A stretch of 5,751 nt of DNA from an uncultured Solobacterium sp. (lineage in GTDB: Bacteria > Bacillota_I > Bacilli_A > Erysipelotrichales > Erysipelotrichaceae): positions 1 through 5,751 of the forward strand of contig CALBKL010000280.1 in the NCBI GenBank assembly GCA_937895985.1. The letters are read 5' to 3'. Shown here one piece after another: positions 1 to 5,424 of the stretch (position 1 is the first letter of the stretch; each line of letters begins with the position of its first letter). The notes beneath the pieces are model-generated. The model did no database searches. It was given only the letters and a program-made list of their open reading frames with translations, and was not told where the DNA came from. The position numbers and the translations under genes are program-made.

Positions 1-951
1 TATGTAAAGTTAGCTGCTGAAAATAAACATTTATTTCCAAAGAATTGTATCGTAGCAGGAATTAACGCTGAACTTTTAAATACCCTCATCAACAAAGAAA
101 AGTTTTATGAGATGTGTGATCAGTATGGCTTAGACCATCCAGCAACATTTATCTATCATAAAGAGATGGGTCATGATTTTACGCTGCCATTTACAGGACC
201 ATTCATTTGTAAACCATCTAATTCTGTAACCTATTGGGAACATCCGTTTGAAGGGAATGACAAGGTGTTTCTCTTACAGACAATGGAAGAATTATACGAT
301 GTATTAGATCGTTGTTATGCGGCTGGTTATCCAGATACGATGATTATTCAGGATTGTATTCCTGGCGATGATTCCTACATGCGTGTATTAACAAACTATT
401 CTGATAAGAATGGCCAGGTGAAGATGATGTGCTTAGGTCATGTCTTACTTGAGGAACATACACCACATGGATTAGGAAACCATGCGGTTATCATGACAGA
501 GAAGAATGAAGAAATCTGTATGAAGCTAAAGAAGTTCTTAGAAGATATTCACTACGTTGGATTCTCTAACTTCGATATGAAGTATGATGAACGTGATGGC
601 AAGTTAAAACTATTTGAAATTAACTGCCGTCAAGGGAGAAGTAATTACTATGTAACAGGTGCAGGTTTTAATATCGCACGTTATCTAGTGGAAGATTACA
701 TTGAAGACAAAGAACTTCCATTTGAAATCTGCGAGAATGAAAGCTTATGGCAAGTTGTACCATCCGATGTCGCAAGAGACTTTATCGTATCTTCTTACCA
801 TGACAAGATGAGACAACTAGAAAAAGAAGGCAAGATGACAAACTCCCTTGTATATAAAGGAGAAAAGAATATCTTCCATCGTTTATGGGTTTGGTATGAT
901 TTAAAACGACAAAGAAAGAATTACGAGACATACGCAGTAAAGAAATCATAG
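1..951 (+). CDS. ATP-grasp carboxylate-amine ligase, probable D-aspartate ligase (5' partial)
   Basis: The reading frame is open from base 1, so the true start lies upstream; 316 codons are visible. ATP-grasp signatures are present. A KPSNSV stretch (window residues 71-76) carries a likely ATP-contacting lysine. An IQDCIPGDD segment (116-124) and an NFDMKYD strand (191-197) follow, and FEINCRQGR (205-213) supplies the Glu206/Asn208 pair typical of Mg-ATP binding. Enzymes of this type activate a carboxylate as acyl-phosphate and join it to an amine. The best-known relatives with an adjacent aspartate racemase are the D-Asp ligases of Enterococcus faecium and Lactococcus, which attach D-Asp to the epsilon-amino group of L-Lys in the peptidoglycan precursor. 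The racemase and MurE-like genes directly downstream support that role. The ATP-grasp assignment is seen directly; D-Asp specificity is inferred from context. The E. faecium enzyme is a little over 400 aa, so roughly 100 residues may be missing here. It is probably cytoplasmic. Confidence 0.82.
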   Translation, partial: YVKLAAENKHLFPKNCIVAGINAELLNTLINKEKFYEMCDQYGLDHPATFIYHKEMGHDFTLPFTGPFICKPSNSVTYWEHPFEGNDKVFLLQTMEELYDVLDRCYAAGYPDTMIIQDCIPGDDSYMRVLTNYSDKNGQVKMMCLGHVLLEEHTPHGLGNHAVIMTEKNEEICMKLKKFLEDIHYVGFSNFDMKYDERDGKLKLFEINCRQGRSNYYVTGAGFNIARYLVEDYIEDKELPFEICENESLWQVVPSDVARDFIVSSYHDKMRQLEKEGKMTNSLVYKGEKNIFHRLWVWYDLKRQRKNYETYAVKKS

Positions 952-956
952 AGGTG
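951..956 (+). promoter_or_regulatory. Shine-Dalgarno site that fixes the racemase start
   Basis: GAGGTG begins on the last base of the upstream stop codon and sits 6 nt before ATG 963. An in-frame GTG at 954 lies inside this site and would have no ribosome-binding site of its own, so the ATG is preferred. Confidence 0.7.
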
Positions 957-962
957 TCATGT

Positions 963-1673
963 ATGGAACAGATAAAAGATAAATTAGGTATCTTAGGTGG
1001 AATGGGTCCACAGGCAACACAAATCTTATATCAATGGATTCTAGACCGCACCGATGCGGTTTGTGATCAAGATCATATTCCAACTATGATACTATCTGAT
1101 ACAAAGATGCCAGATCGTACAGCTGCGATTCTATCTGGGAATGAGAATGTCGTATATGAACGCATGTTGCATGATTGTCATTTATTAGAGGGTTGTGGTA
1201 GTTGTTGTATTGCGATTCCATGTAATACATCGCACTACTTCGCAGATCGTTTACAGAAGGAAATCTCTATTCCAATTATTCATATGCCACGAGAAACGGT
1301 AAAACGCTTGGCACAAACAAATCATAAGAAGGTAGCGATTCTTGCGACTGATGGCACAATTAAGACAGGTGTATATCATCGTGAAATCGAAGCGGCAGGT
1401 ATGCAAGCATGGCAGCCAGACGCTGAGACACAAAAGAAGGTGATGTCCTTAATCTATGATGAAATCAAGCGTGGAGAAAAGGGTAATCGTCATAGCTTTG
1501 CGGCAATTGATAAAGCAGTAAGAGATGCTGGTTGTGATTGTGCAATTCTTGGCTGTACAGAATTATCCGTATATCGTGAATATCATGGGTTACCTTCATT
1601 CTATATTGATGCGATGGAGGTTTTAGCAGAGGAATGCATTCGCTTCTTTGGCCGTGAACCATTGCATGTATAG
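963..1673 (+). CDS. Aspartate/glutamate-family racemase, probable aspartate racemase
   Basis: This 236-aa protein has the normal length for the PLP-independent Asp/Glu racemase family. The N-terminal GILGGMGPQAT block (residues 9-19) is the family hallmark. Both catalytic cysteines are present: Cys87 in IPCNTSHY and Cys198 in LGCTELS, each in its usual motif. With two thiols, these enzymes remove the alpha proton from one face and return it on the other. An intact Cys/Cys pair fits a true Asp or Glu racemase. The likely job is L-Asp to D-Asp, feeding the ATP-grasp ligase just upstream; a pairing of aspartate racemase with D-Asp ligase is known in E. faecium and Lactococcus. Glutamate racemase (MurI) is less likely because its N-terminus normally reads GVFDSGxGG. 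The gene lies 11 nt after the ligase and 9 nt before the Mur ligase, so the three are probably cotranscribed. Start chosen: ATG with GAGGTG 6 nt upstream. Confidence 0.85.
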   Translation: MEQIKDKLGILGGMGPQATQILYQWILDRTDAVCDQDHIPTMILSDTKMPDRTAAILSGNENVVYERMLHDCHLLEGCGSCCIAIPCNTSHYFADRLQKEISIPIIHMPRETVKRLAQTNHKKVAILATDGTIKTGVYHREIEAAGMQAWQPDAETQKKVMSLIYDEIKRGEKGNRHSFAAIDKAVRDAGCDCAILGCTELSVYREYHGLPSFYIDAMEVLAEECIRFFGREPLHV

Positions 1674-1678
1674 GAGGT
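1672..1678 (+). promoter_or_regulatory. Strong Shine-Dalgarno site overlapping a stop codon
   Basis: AGGAGGT overlaps the last two bases of the racemase TAG stop and ends 4 nt before ATG 1683. A near-consensus site overlapping the stop suggests efficient reinitiation, so racemase and Mur ligase output are probably coupled. Confidence 0.75.
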
Positions 1679-1682
1679 TTAG

Positions 1683-3203
1683 ATGAAGAAATATTTATTA
1701 AAAGACTATATCTCACTTTTACAAGAGAAGAATGTATTAGGTGAAGTTCATTTATCTGATACATGCATGGATACTGTTGTGGAACTTGTATCCTGTGATT
1801 CACAACAGGTTGTTAGTAATACATTATTCTTGTGCAAAGGCGTACATTTTAAAGCACAGTACCTACAAGATGCAGTGAATAAAGGTGCCTTTGCATATTT
1901 AAGTGAAGTAGAATATCCAGAAGTAAATATTCCATGGATTCCACTAACAAATGTACGTTATGCAATGGCAAACCTTGCGACGATGTACTACAACGATCCA
2001 TGGAAAGAACTGAATGTGATTGGGCTTACTGGCACCAAAGGAAAGTCCACAACGACATATTATGTAAAGACAATCTTAGATACATATCTTAAACGTATTG
2101 AGAAACAAGAAAGTGCAGTGATTTCTTCGATTGGCACCTATGATGGTGTTGAACGTTTTGAATCACACTTAACAACACCAGAGCCACTCGATTTAGAAAG
2201 ACATTTCAGAAATGCTGTTGAGTCAAATATTGACTTTGTGACGATGGAAGTATCTTCACAAGCGTTGAAGTATGACCGAGTATTAGGTGTAAACTTCTCT
2301 GTTGCGGCATTCTTAAATATCGGTTATGACCACGTATCATCGGTTGAACATCCTACATGGGAAGATTACTTTGCGTCCAAGTTACGTATCTTTAATCAGT
2401 GCACATATGGACTTGTAAACTTAGATTCTGAGCATTGTGAAGAGATTTTAGAAGCAGCGAAAGCTAGTAAGAAAGTAATTACGTTCTCGGAAACAAATGA
2501 AGATGCCGACTTCTATGGTTACAATGTTCATAAAGTTGGAAATGATATTGTCTTCAATGTTCGTGGAAGTGACTTTGATGACGAGTTTAAACTATCGATG
2601 CCAGGATTATTTAACGTATCCAATGCACTATGTGCAATTGCAATAGCACGTTTGTATGACATTCCTATCAGTGATATTCAAGCAGGTCTATATCAGGCAA
2701 AGGTTCCTGGACGTATGGAAATCTATGCATCAAACGACCAAAAGATAACTGCAATTGTAGACTACGCACATAACCGGTTATCCTTTCAGAAATTATTTGA
2801 ATCTGTACGAAATGAATATCCCGGATATCGTGCAACGATTGTCTTTGGATGCCCTGGTAAGAAGGCACAAGATCGCCGTCATGATCTTGGAGAAATTGCA
2901 GGTAAATACGCTGACTACATCTACTTGACTGAAGAAGATGCTGGGGAAGAAGATCCACTGGCAATTGCCCAGGAAATTGCAATAGCAGTTGAAAAAGAAA
3001 AGACACCATATGAAATCATTATCGACCGAAAACAAGCCATTGCACGAGCAGTGGAAGACGCTGCAAATGCAGAAGGTAATACAGTTATCTTGATTACAGG
3101 TAAGGGTGCAGAAACACGTCAAAAACGTGGCACTGAATACATTCGGGTTATGTCGGATGTCGAGTGTGTTAATTTAGAGTTAAAGAAGTATAACGAGGAA
3201 TAA
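1683..3203 (+). CDS. murE: MurE-like Mur ligase, UDP-MurNAc-L-Ala-D-Glu:L-lysine ligase candidate
   Basis: The 506-aa product has the three-domain Mur ligase layout and normal MurE length. Visible motifs are the P-loop GTKGKST (117-123), TTPEPLD (164-170), MEVSSQAL (188-195), the DH pair (216-217), EDYFASK with the likely carbamylated Lys233, PGLFNVSNALCA (307-318), PGRME (342-346), DYAH (360-363) and GKGAETRQ (473-480). MurE uses ATP in the cytoplasm to add the third stem-peptide residue to UDP-MurNAc-L-Ala-D-Glu. Several positions depart from the Escherichia/Bacillus form: SSQ replaces SSH, DYAHNRLSF replaces DYAHTPDAL, and EEDAGEEDP (417-425) occupies the place of the DNPR/DNPA residue-3 selectivity motif. 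From memory, SSQ and EHPTxEDYF also occur in streptococcal L-Lys-adding MurE, which favours L-Lys here. The D-Asp ligase/racemase neighbours also favour L-Lys. It could instead be a second MurE paralog in the genome. A terminator follows immediately. Confidence 0.87.
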   Translation: MKKYLLKDYISLLQEKNVLGEVHLSDTCMDTVVELVSCDSQQVVSNTLFLCKGVHFKAQYLQDAVNKGAFAYLSEVEYPEVNIPWIPLTNVRYAMANLATMYYNDPWKELNVIGLTGTKGKSTTTYYVKTILDTYLKRIEKQESAVISSIGTYDGVERFESHLTTPEPLDLERHFRNAVESNIDFVTMEVSSQALKYDRVLGVNFSVAAFLNIGYDHVSSVEHPTWEDYFASKLRIFNQCTYGLVNLDSEHCEEILEAAKASKKVITFSETNEDADFYGYNVHKVGNDIVFNVRGSDFDDEFKLSMPGLFNVSNALCAIAIARLYDIPISDIQAGLYQAKVPGRMEIYASNDQKITAIVDYAHNRLSFQKLFESVRNEYPGYRATIVFGCPGKKAQDRRHDLGEIAGKYADYIYLTEEDAGEEDPLAIAQEIAIAVEKEKTPYEIIIDRKQAIARAVEDAANAEGNTVILITGKGAETRQKRGTEYIRVMSDVECVNLELKKYNEE

Positions 3204-3206
3204 AAT

Positions 3207-3260
3207 AAAAGCATCTTCCATGTGTGAATGCATATCATGCATACAAAGGGAGATGCTTTT
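3207..3260. terminator. Long two-way rho-independent terminator between murE and tRNA-Thr
   Basis: AAAAGCATCTTCC (3207-3219) pairs with GGGAGATGCTTTT (3248-3260): 13 pairs with one G-T wobble. The interior folds further, with ATGCAT (3228-3233) pairing to ATGCAT (3237-3242) around a 3-nt loop. A + strand transcript leaves the hairpin with TTTTAGT. A - strand transcript from the tRNA leaves with TTTTATTTTA. It starts 3 nt after the murE stop and 7 nt after the tRNA CCA end, so it can serve both genes. Confidence 0.85.
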
Positions 3261-3267
3261 AGTCTAA

Positions 3268-3343
3268 TGGTGCCGACAACAGGAATTGAACCTGCGACCT
3301 ACGCGTTACGAGTGCGTTGCTCTACCAACTGAGCTATGTCGGC
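3268..3343 (-). tRNA. tRNA-Thr (anticodon CGT)
   Basis: The - strand folds as a complete 76-nt cloverleaf. The acceptor stem GCCGACA/TGTCGGC is perfect, followed by A73 and an encoded CCA (3268-3270). The D arm is GCTC-AGTTGGTA-GAGC, the variable loop AGGTC, and the T arm GCAGG-TTCAATT-CCTGT with one G-T pair. The anticodon arm is ACGCA-CTCGTAA-CGCGT, giving anticodon CGT, which reads the Thr codon ACG. U33 and A37 are in place. The pair next to the anticodon loop (31-39) is A-C, a mismatch. The gene stands alone, faces murE, and has its own promoter and a shared terminator. Confidence 0.95.
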
Positions 3344-3352
3344 GATGTAATT

Positions 3353-3381
3353 ATTATACGTAATATCAATACTGAATTCAA
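3353..3381 (-). promoter_or_regulatory. Promoter of tRNA-Thr (sigma-70/SigA type)
   Basis: Read on the - strand, TTGAAT (3376-3381) and a perfect TATAAT (3353-3358) are separated by exactly 17 bp. The -10 box ends 9 nt before the first tRNA base, so the leader would be only a few nucleotides long. Confidence 0.8.
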
Positions 3382-3404
3382 ATCATATTGAGTAGAAATA
3401 TGAT
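3382..3404. repeat. 8-bp perfect inverted repeat, possible operator
   Basis: ATCATATT (3382-3389) and AATATGAT (3397-3404) are exact inverted copies around a 7-bp spacer. The site abuts the -35 box of the tRNA promoter and overlaps the candidate promoter of the lipoprotein operon. It could bind a dimeric regulator. No T-tract follows, so it is not a terminator. In AT-rich DNA a chance origin is possible. Confidence 0.4.
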
Positions 3405-3414
3405 ACAGTAGAAT
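3388..3414 (+). promoter_or_regulatory. Weak candidate promoter for the lipoprotein operon
   Basis: TTGAGT (3388-3393) and TAGAAT (3409-3414) are 15 bp apart, shorter than ideal. An alternative -10 is TATGAT (3399-3404). The operon needs a promoter between the divergent tRNA and the gene, because the upstream terminator is strong. Transcription would start about 15 nt before the start codon, leaving just enough room for the GTGAGG ribosome-binding site (3425-3430). Confidence 0.35.
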
Positions 3415-3436
3415 ACAGAAAAACGTGAGGTATATT

Positions 3437-4072
3437 ATGAAATTTACAAAGTTAATGTTAACAATGCTATTGGTTTTAGCGGGTTGCGGTAAGGCGACAC
3501 CTGAGGCACAGGCTAAAAAGACAGCAGAAATATTTATCAATGCATTAGATGCTGGAGATACAGCAAAAGCAAAGGAACAATCCAGTGAAGATGTTCAAAA
3601 GATGTGCGATGCGATTGAATCTTCCTTTAAAACACCAGCAAGTTTTTCGTCAACAGATTTATCTGATGATGCGAAGAAAAAGTTAGCTGAAATTGAAAAA
3701 GAAATTAGAACTTCCTCTTTTGAAAATCCAAAAATTAAAGATGTGAAAGAAGTAAACGATAGAAAGTATGAAGTTACTTTCTCAATGGATTTTTTAGATA
3801 CAGCTGATATTAGAAAATATTTTACAGGTGAAGAGTATAAAGCATTAATATCTACACTATCTGTTGAAGCGACGGAAATGCAGAAGAAAGATGGTGATGA
3901 GGCTGCTAAAAAGTACATGATGGAACAGCTTGTAGATAAGATTTATTCCGTTTATACAGAAAAGTTAAAAGATAAGAAGTATAACAATGAAGATTCGATT
4001 ATCACTCTTGAACAACAAGATGATGGTAAGTGGTTTGTGACAGATATTAAAGACGCAAAACAAGGAAAGTAA
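3437..4072 (+). CDS. Putative lipoprotein of unknown function
   Basis: The product is 211 aa. Lys2 and Lys5 are followed by a short hydrophobic run and a lipobox, LAGC (residues 14-17). Cys17 is therefore the predicted lipidated residue, anchoring the protein on the outer face of the cell membrane. The mature part is rich in Lys, Glu and Asp and predicted mostly helical. It starts with a helix of the AEIFINALDAGD type (30-41) and ends in strands around DGKWFVTD (196-203). That outline resembles small NTF2-like or DUF4878/DUF5105-type lipoproteins, but this is an impression from pattern, not a confirmed family. Start chosen: ATG 3437, with GTGAGG 6 nt upstream; an in-frame GTG at 3425 lies inside that site. 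It is the first gene of a likely operon, 16 nt ahead of the oxidoreductase. No function can be assigned. Confidence 0.8.
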   Translation: MKFTKLMLTMLLVLAGCGKATPEAQAKKTAEIFINALDAGDTAKAKEQSSEDVQKMCDAIESSFKTPASFSSTDLSDDAKKKLAEIEKEIRTSSFENPKIKDVKEVNDRKYEVTFSMDFLDTADIRKYFTGEEYKALISTLSVEATEMQKKDGDEAAKKYMMEQLVDKIYSVYTEKLKDKKYNNEDSIITLEQQDDGKWFVTDIKDAKQGK

Positions 4073-4088
4073 GGAACTAGAGGAATAT

Positions 4089-5024
4089 ATGATGACAAAG
4101 AAGAGAATTGCATATATTGGTGCAGGACCTGCAACCTTATATAGTATTCAGACACTTTTAAAACTGGGTGAATACGATGTTGAAGTATTTGATATGAATG
4201 ACCGTGCTGGTGGTGCTTGTTATACAGGAATTCCACAGTTTCGTTTCAATACAAGTTTTATCGATAAGCTGATGGATGAACTCACATCTGCAGGGGTGAA
4301 ATTTCATTTCCAGACGACAATTGGAAAAGATATCCCATTTAGTGACTTACAAAAGAAGTTTGACCGAATTGTAGTCGCAATTGGTGCCCAGGTAGAAAAT
4401 ATGTTTGGCTTAGAAGCGAAGGGTGGCTGTATTGCAGGGTTAACCTTACTGCATGATTTAAACATTAAGCACATGCATGATTTCTACAAAGAGAACTACC
4501 AACACGCCGTTGTATGGGGTGGTGGTAATGTTGCGATGGATTGTTCAAGAAGTCTTGTACGTATCATGGATGATGTAAAAATCATCTATCGTCGTAGCGA
4601 AGCGGAGATGCCAGCACACAAGGGCGAAGTCAAAGATGCACGCAATGAAGGAGTTATATTCCATTTCTTAGAAAATATTAAAGAAGTATTGCGTGATGAG
4701 ACGGGAAAAGTAACTGGTGTGAAGGTTATTACAATGGAACTTGGTGAACCAGATGAAAGTGGAAGAAGATCAACCCATGAAGTAGAAGGTAGTGAACATA
4801 TCATTCCATGTGACCTTGTCGTTGCGGCAATTGGACAAAAAGTAGACTTTAGTGTTCTGGATGAAAAATTGAATTTGACTTCCGGTCAACATCAGAGTAC
4901 AATAGGAAATGTACTAATAACAGGGGATGCATATTTAGGTCCTCAATCTATCGCAACCGCAATTAAAGACGGGCGAGAAGTTGCGACAGAAGTACATGAA
5001 TCGTTTAAAGAAACAGAAAGATAG
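4089..5024 (+). CDS. GltD-like FAD/NAD(P)H-dependent oxidoreductase without Fe-S domain
   Basis: This 311-aa protein matches the flavoprotein part of glutamate synthase small subunit and related NAD(P)H oxidoreductases. The FAD-binding motif GAGPAT is at residues 11-16, and GGACYTGIPQFRF (41-53) matches the family's GG-x-L-x-YGIP block. AIGA (97-100) follows. The NAD(P)H-binding site is GGGNVAMD (144-151), with YRRSEAEMPA (167-176), whose arginines in this family contact the NADPH phosphate. AAIGQ (246-250) and the C-terminal FAD motif GDAYLGPQSIATAIKDGR (279-296) complete the fold. GltD is usually 450-500 aa because an N-terminal 4Fe-4S domain precedes the flavin fold; here the fold starts at once, so electrons must leave to an unknown partner. 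No gltA/gltB-like large subunit is in the window, so the substrate is unknown. Start: AGAGGA lies 4 nt before ATG 4089 and 7 nt before ATG 4092, so either may be used. It sits between the lipoprotein gene and the small membrane protein gene, presumably cotranscribed, and is likely cytoplasmic. Confidence 0.85.
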   Translation: MMTKKRIAYIGAGPATLYSIQTLLKLGEYDVEVFDMNDRAGGACYTGIPQFRFNTSFIDKLMDELTSAGVKFHFQTTIGKDIPFSDLQKKFDRIVVAIGAQVENMFGLEAKGGCIAGLTLLHDLNIKHMHDFYKENYQHAVVWGGGNVAMDCSRSLVRIMDDVKIIYRRSEAEMPAHKGEVKDARNEGVIFHFLENIKEVLRDETGKVTGVKVITMELGEPDESGRRSTHEVEGSEHIIPCDLVVAAIGQKVDFSVLDEKLNLTSGQHQSTIGNVLITGDAYLGPQSIATAIKDGREVATEVHESFKETER

Positions 5025-5034
5025 AGGGAAATAT

Positions 5035-5382
5035 ATGGATCAATATCGTACAGGAATCAATATGTTGGTTGCGGCTGCAATCCTTAGAGCACTTATATTA
5101 TGTACACCACTAGGTTGGATAGCGATTATTAGATTGTTCTTAAACATCGCATGTTTAGTAATAGTGATTGGTGGTCTATGGTACTTATACCAAGCAACTG
5201 GGGGACAAAAGATAACAAACGGTTTGATTTACACAGTACTTGCGATGGTAGCTTATCGTGTTGTGTTAGGAATCATCCATAGTATTCTAGGTGGTATTAT
5301 CACACTTGTAATTGTGGTATGTGCTCTATGTTACTTACGTGTATATAAGTACGAAGAAATCCTAAAATTTGTGAAACAATAA
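5035..5382 (+). CDS. Small multi-pass membrane protein of unknown function
   Basis: The 115-aa product is almost entirely hydrophobic, with about four possible membrane segments: residues 7-26, 28-52, 61-83 and 85-104. A short charged C-terminal tail (KYEEILKFVKQ) follows. No recognisable domain, catalytic motif or metal-binding cluster was seen. The start is ATG 5035, with AGAGGG (5023-5028) 6 nt upstream overlapping the oxidoreductase stop codon. A longer frame from TTG 4981 would overlap the upstream gene and lacks support. With only 10 nt between this gene and the oxidoreductase, and a strong terminator right after it, it is the last gene of the three-gene operon. It could be a membrane partner of the flavoprotein or lipoprotein, but nothing in its sequence proves that. 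Confidence 0.75.
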   Translation: MDQYRTGINMLVAAAILRALILCTPLGWIAIIRLFLNIACLVIVIGGLWYLYQATGGQKITNGLIYTVLAMVAYRVVLGIIHSILGGIITLVIVVCALCYLRVYKYEEILKFVKQ

Positions 5383-5387
5383 AGAAA

Positions 5388-5424
5388 TAGCGTAGAATCT
5401 TTCGGTTCTACGTTAATTTTTTTT
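5388..5424 (+). terminator. Rho-independent terminator of the lipoprotein/oxidoreductase operon
   Basis: CGTAGAATC (5391-5399) pairs with GGTTCTACG (5404-5412), including one T-G wobble, around a TTTC loop. Three more outer pairs can form, one of them a wobble. An uninterrupted run of eight T (5417-5424) follows. It begins 5 nt after the stop codon. On the - strand the hairpin is followed by a less regular T-rich stretch, so it may also stop transcription from the converging transporter gene. Confidence 0.9.

Noticed and set aside
112..951. ATG 112 as the true start of the first gene
   Set aside because: The frame is open back to base 1 with coherent protein sequence and no Shine-Dalgarno site precedes ATG 112, so it is an internal methionine in a truncated gene.
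1465..1803. 112-aa open frame on the - strand across the racemase/murE junction
   Set aside because: It lies opposite two well-supported genes and its His/Gln/Ser-rich translation looks like a shadow of their codons; no suitable ribosome-binding site or family motif was seen.
2668..3122. Two overlapping open frames on the - strand inside murE
   Set aside because: They are fully covered by the conserved C-terminal domain of murE and their translations show no coherent protein pattern.
3204..3436. Riboswitch or T-box leader upstream of the lipoprotein gene
   Set aside because: The space is filled by the terminator, the tRNA-Thr gene and promoters; the predicted leader is only about 15 nt, too short for such an element. 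The tRNA itself is complete and on the opposite strand.
3595..3918. 107-aa Ser/Phe-rich open frame on the - strand inside the lipoprotein gene
   Set aside because: The Ser/Phe richness is what the complement of Lys/Glu/Asp-rich codons gives; the + strand has the lipobox, start site and operon context.
3952..4236. 94-aa open frame on the - strand spanning the lipoprotein/oxidoreductase junction
   Set aside because: It overlaps the lipoprotein C-terminus and the conserved FAD-binding region of the oxidoreductase, with no support of its own.
4981..5034. TTG start 18 codons upstream of the small membrane protein
   Set aside because: It would overlap the oxidoreductase C-terminus and add a highly charged tail; ATG 5035 has AGAGGG at 6 nt.
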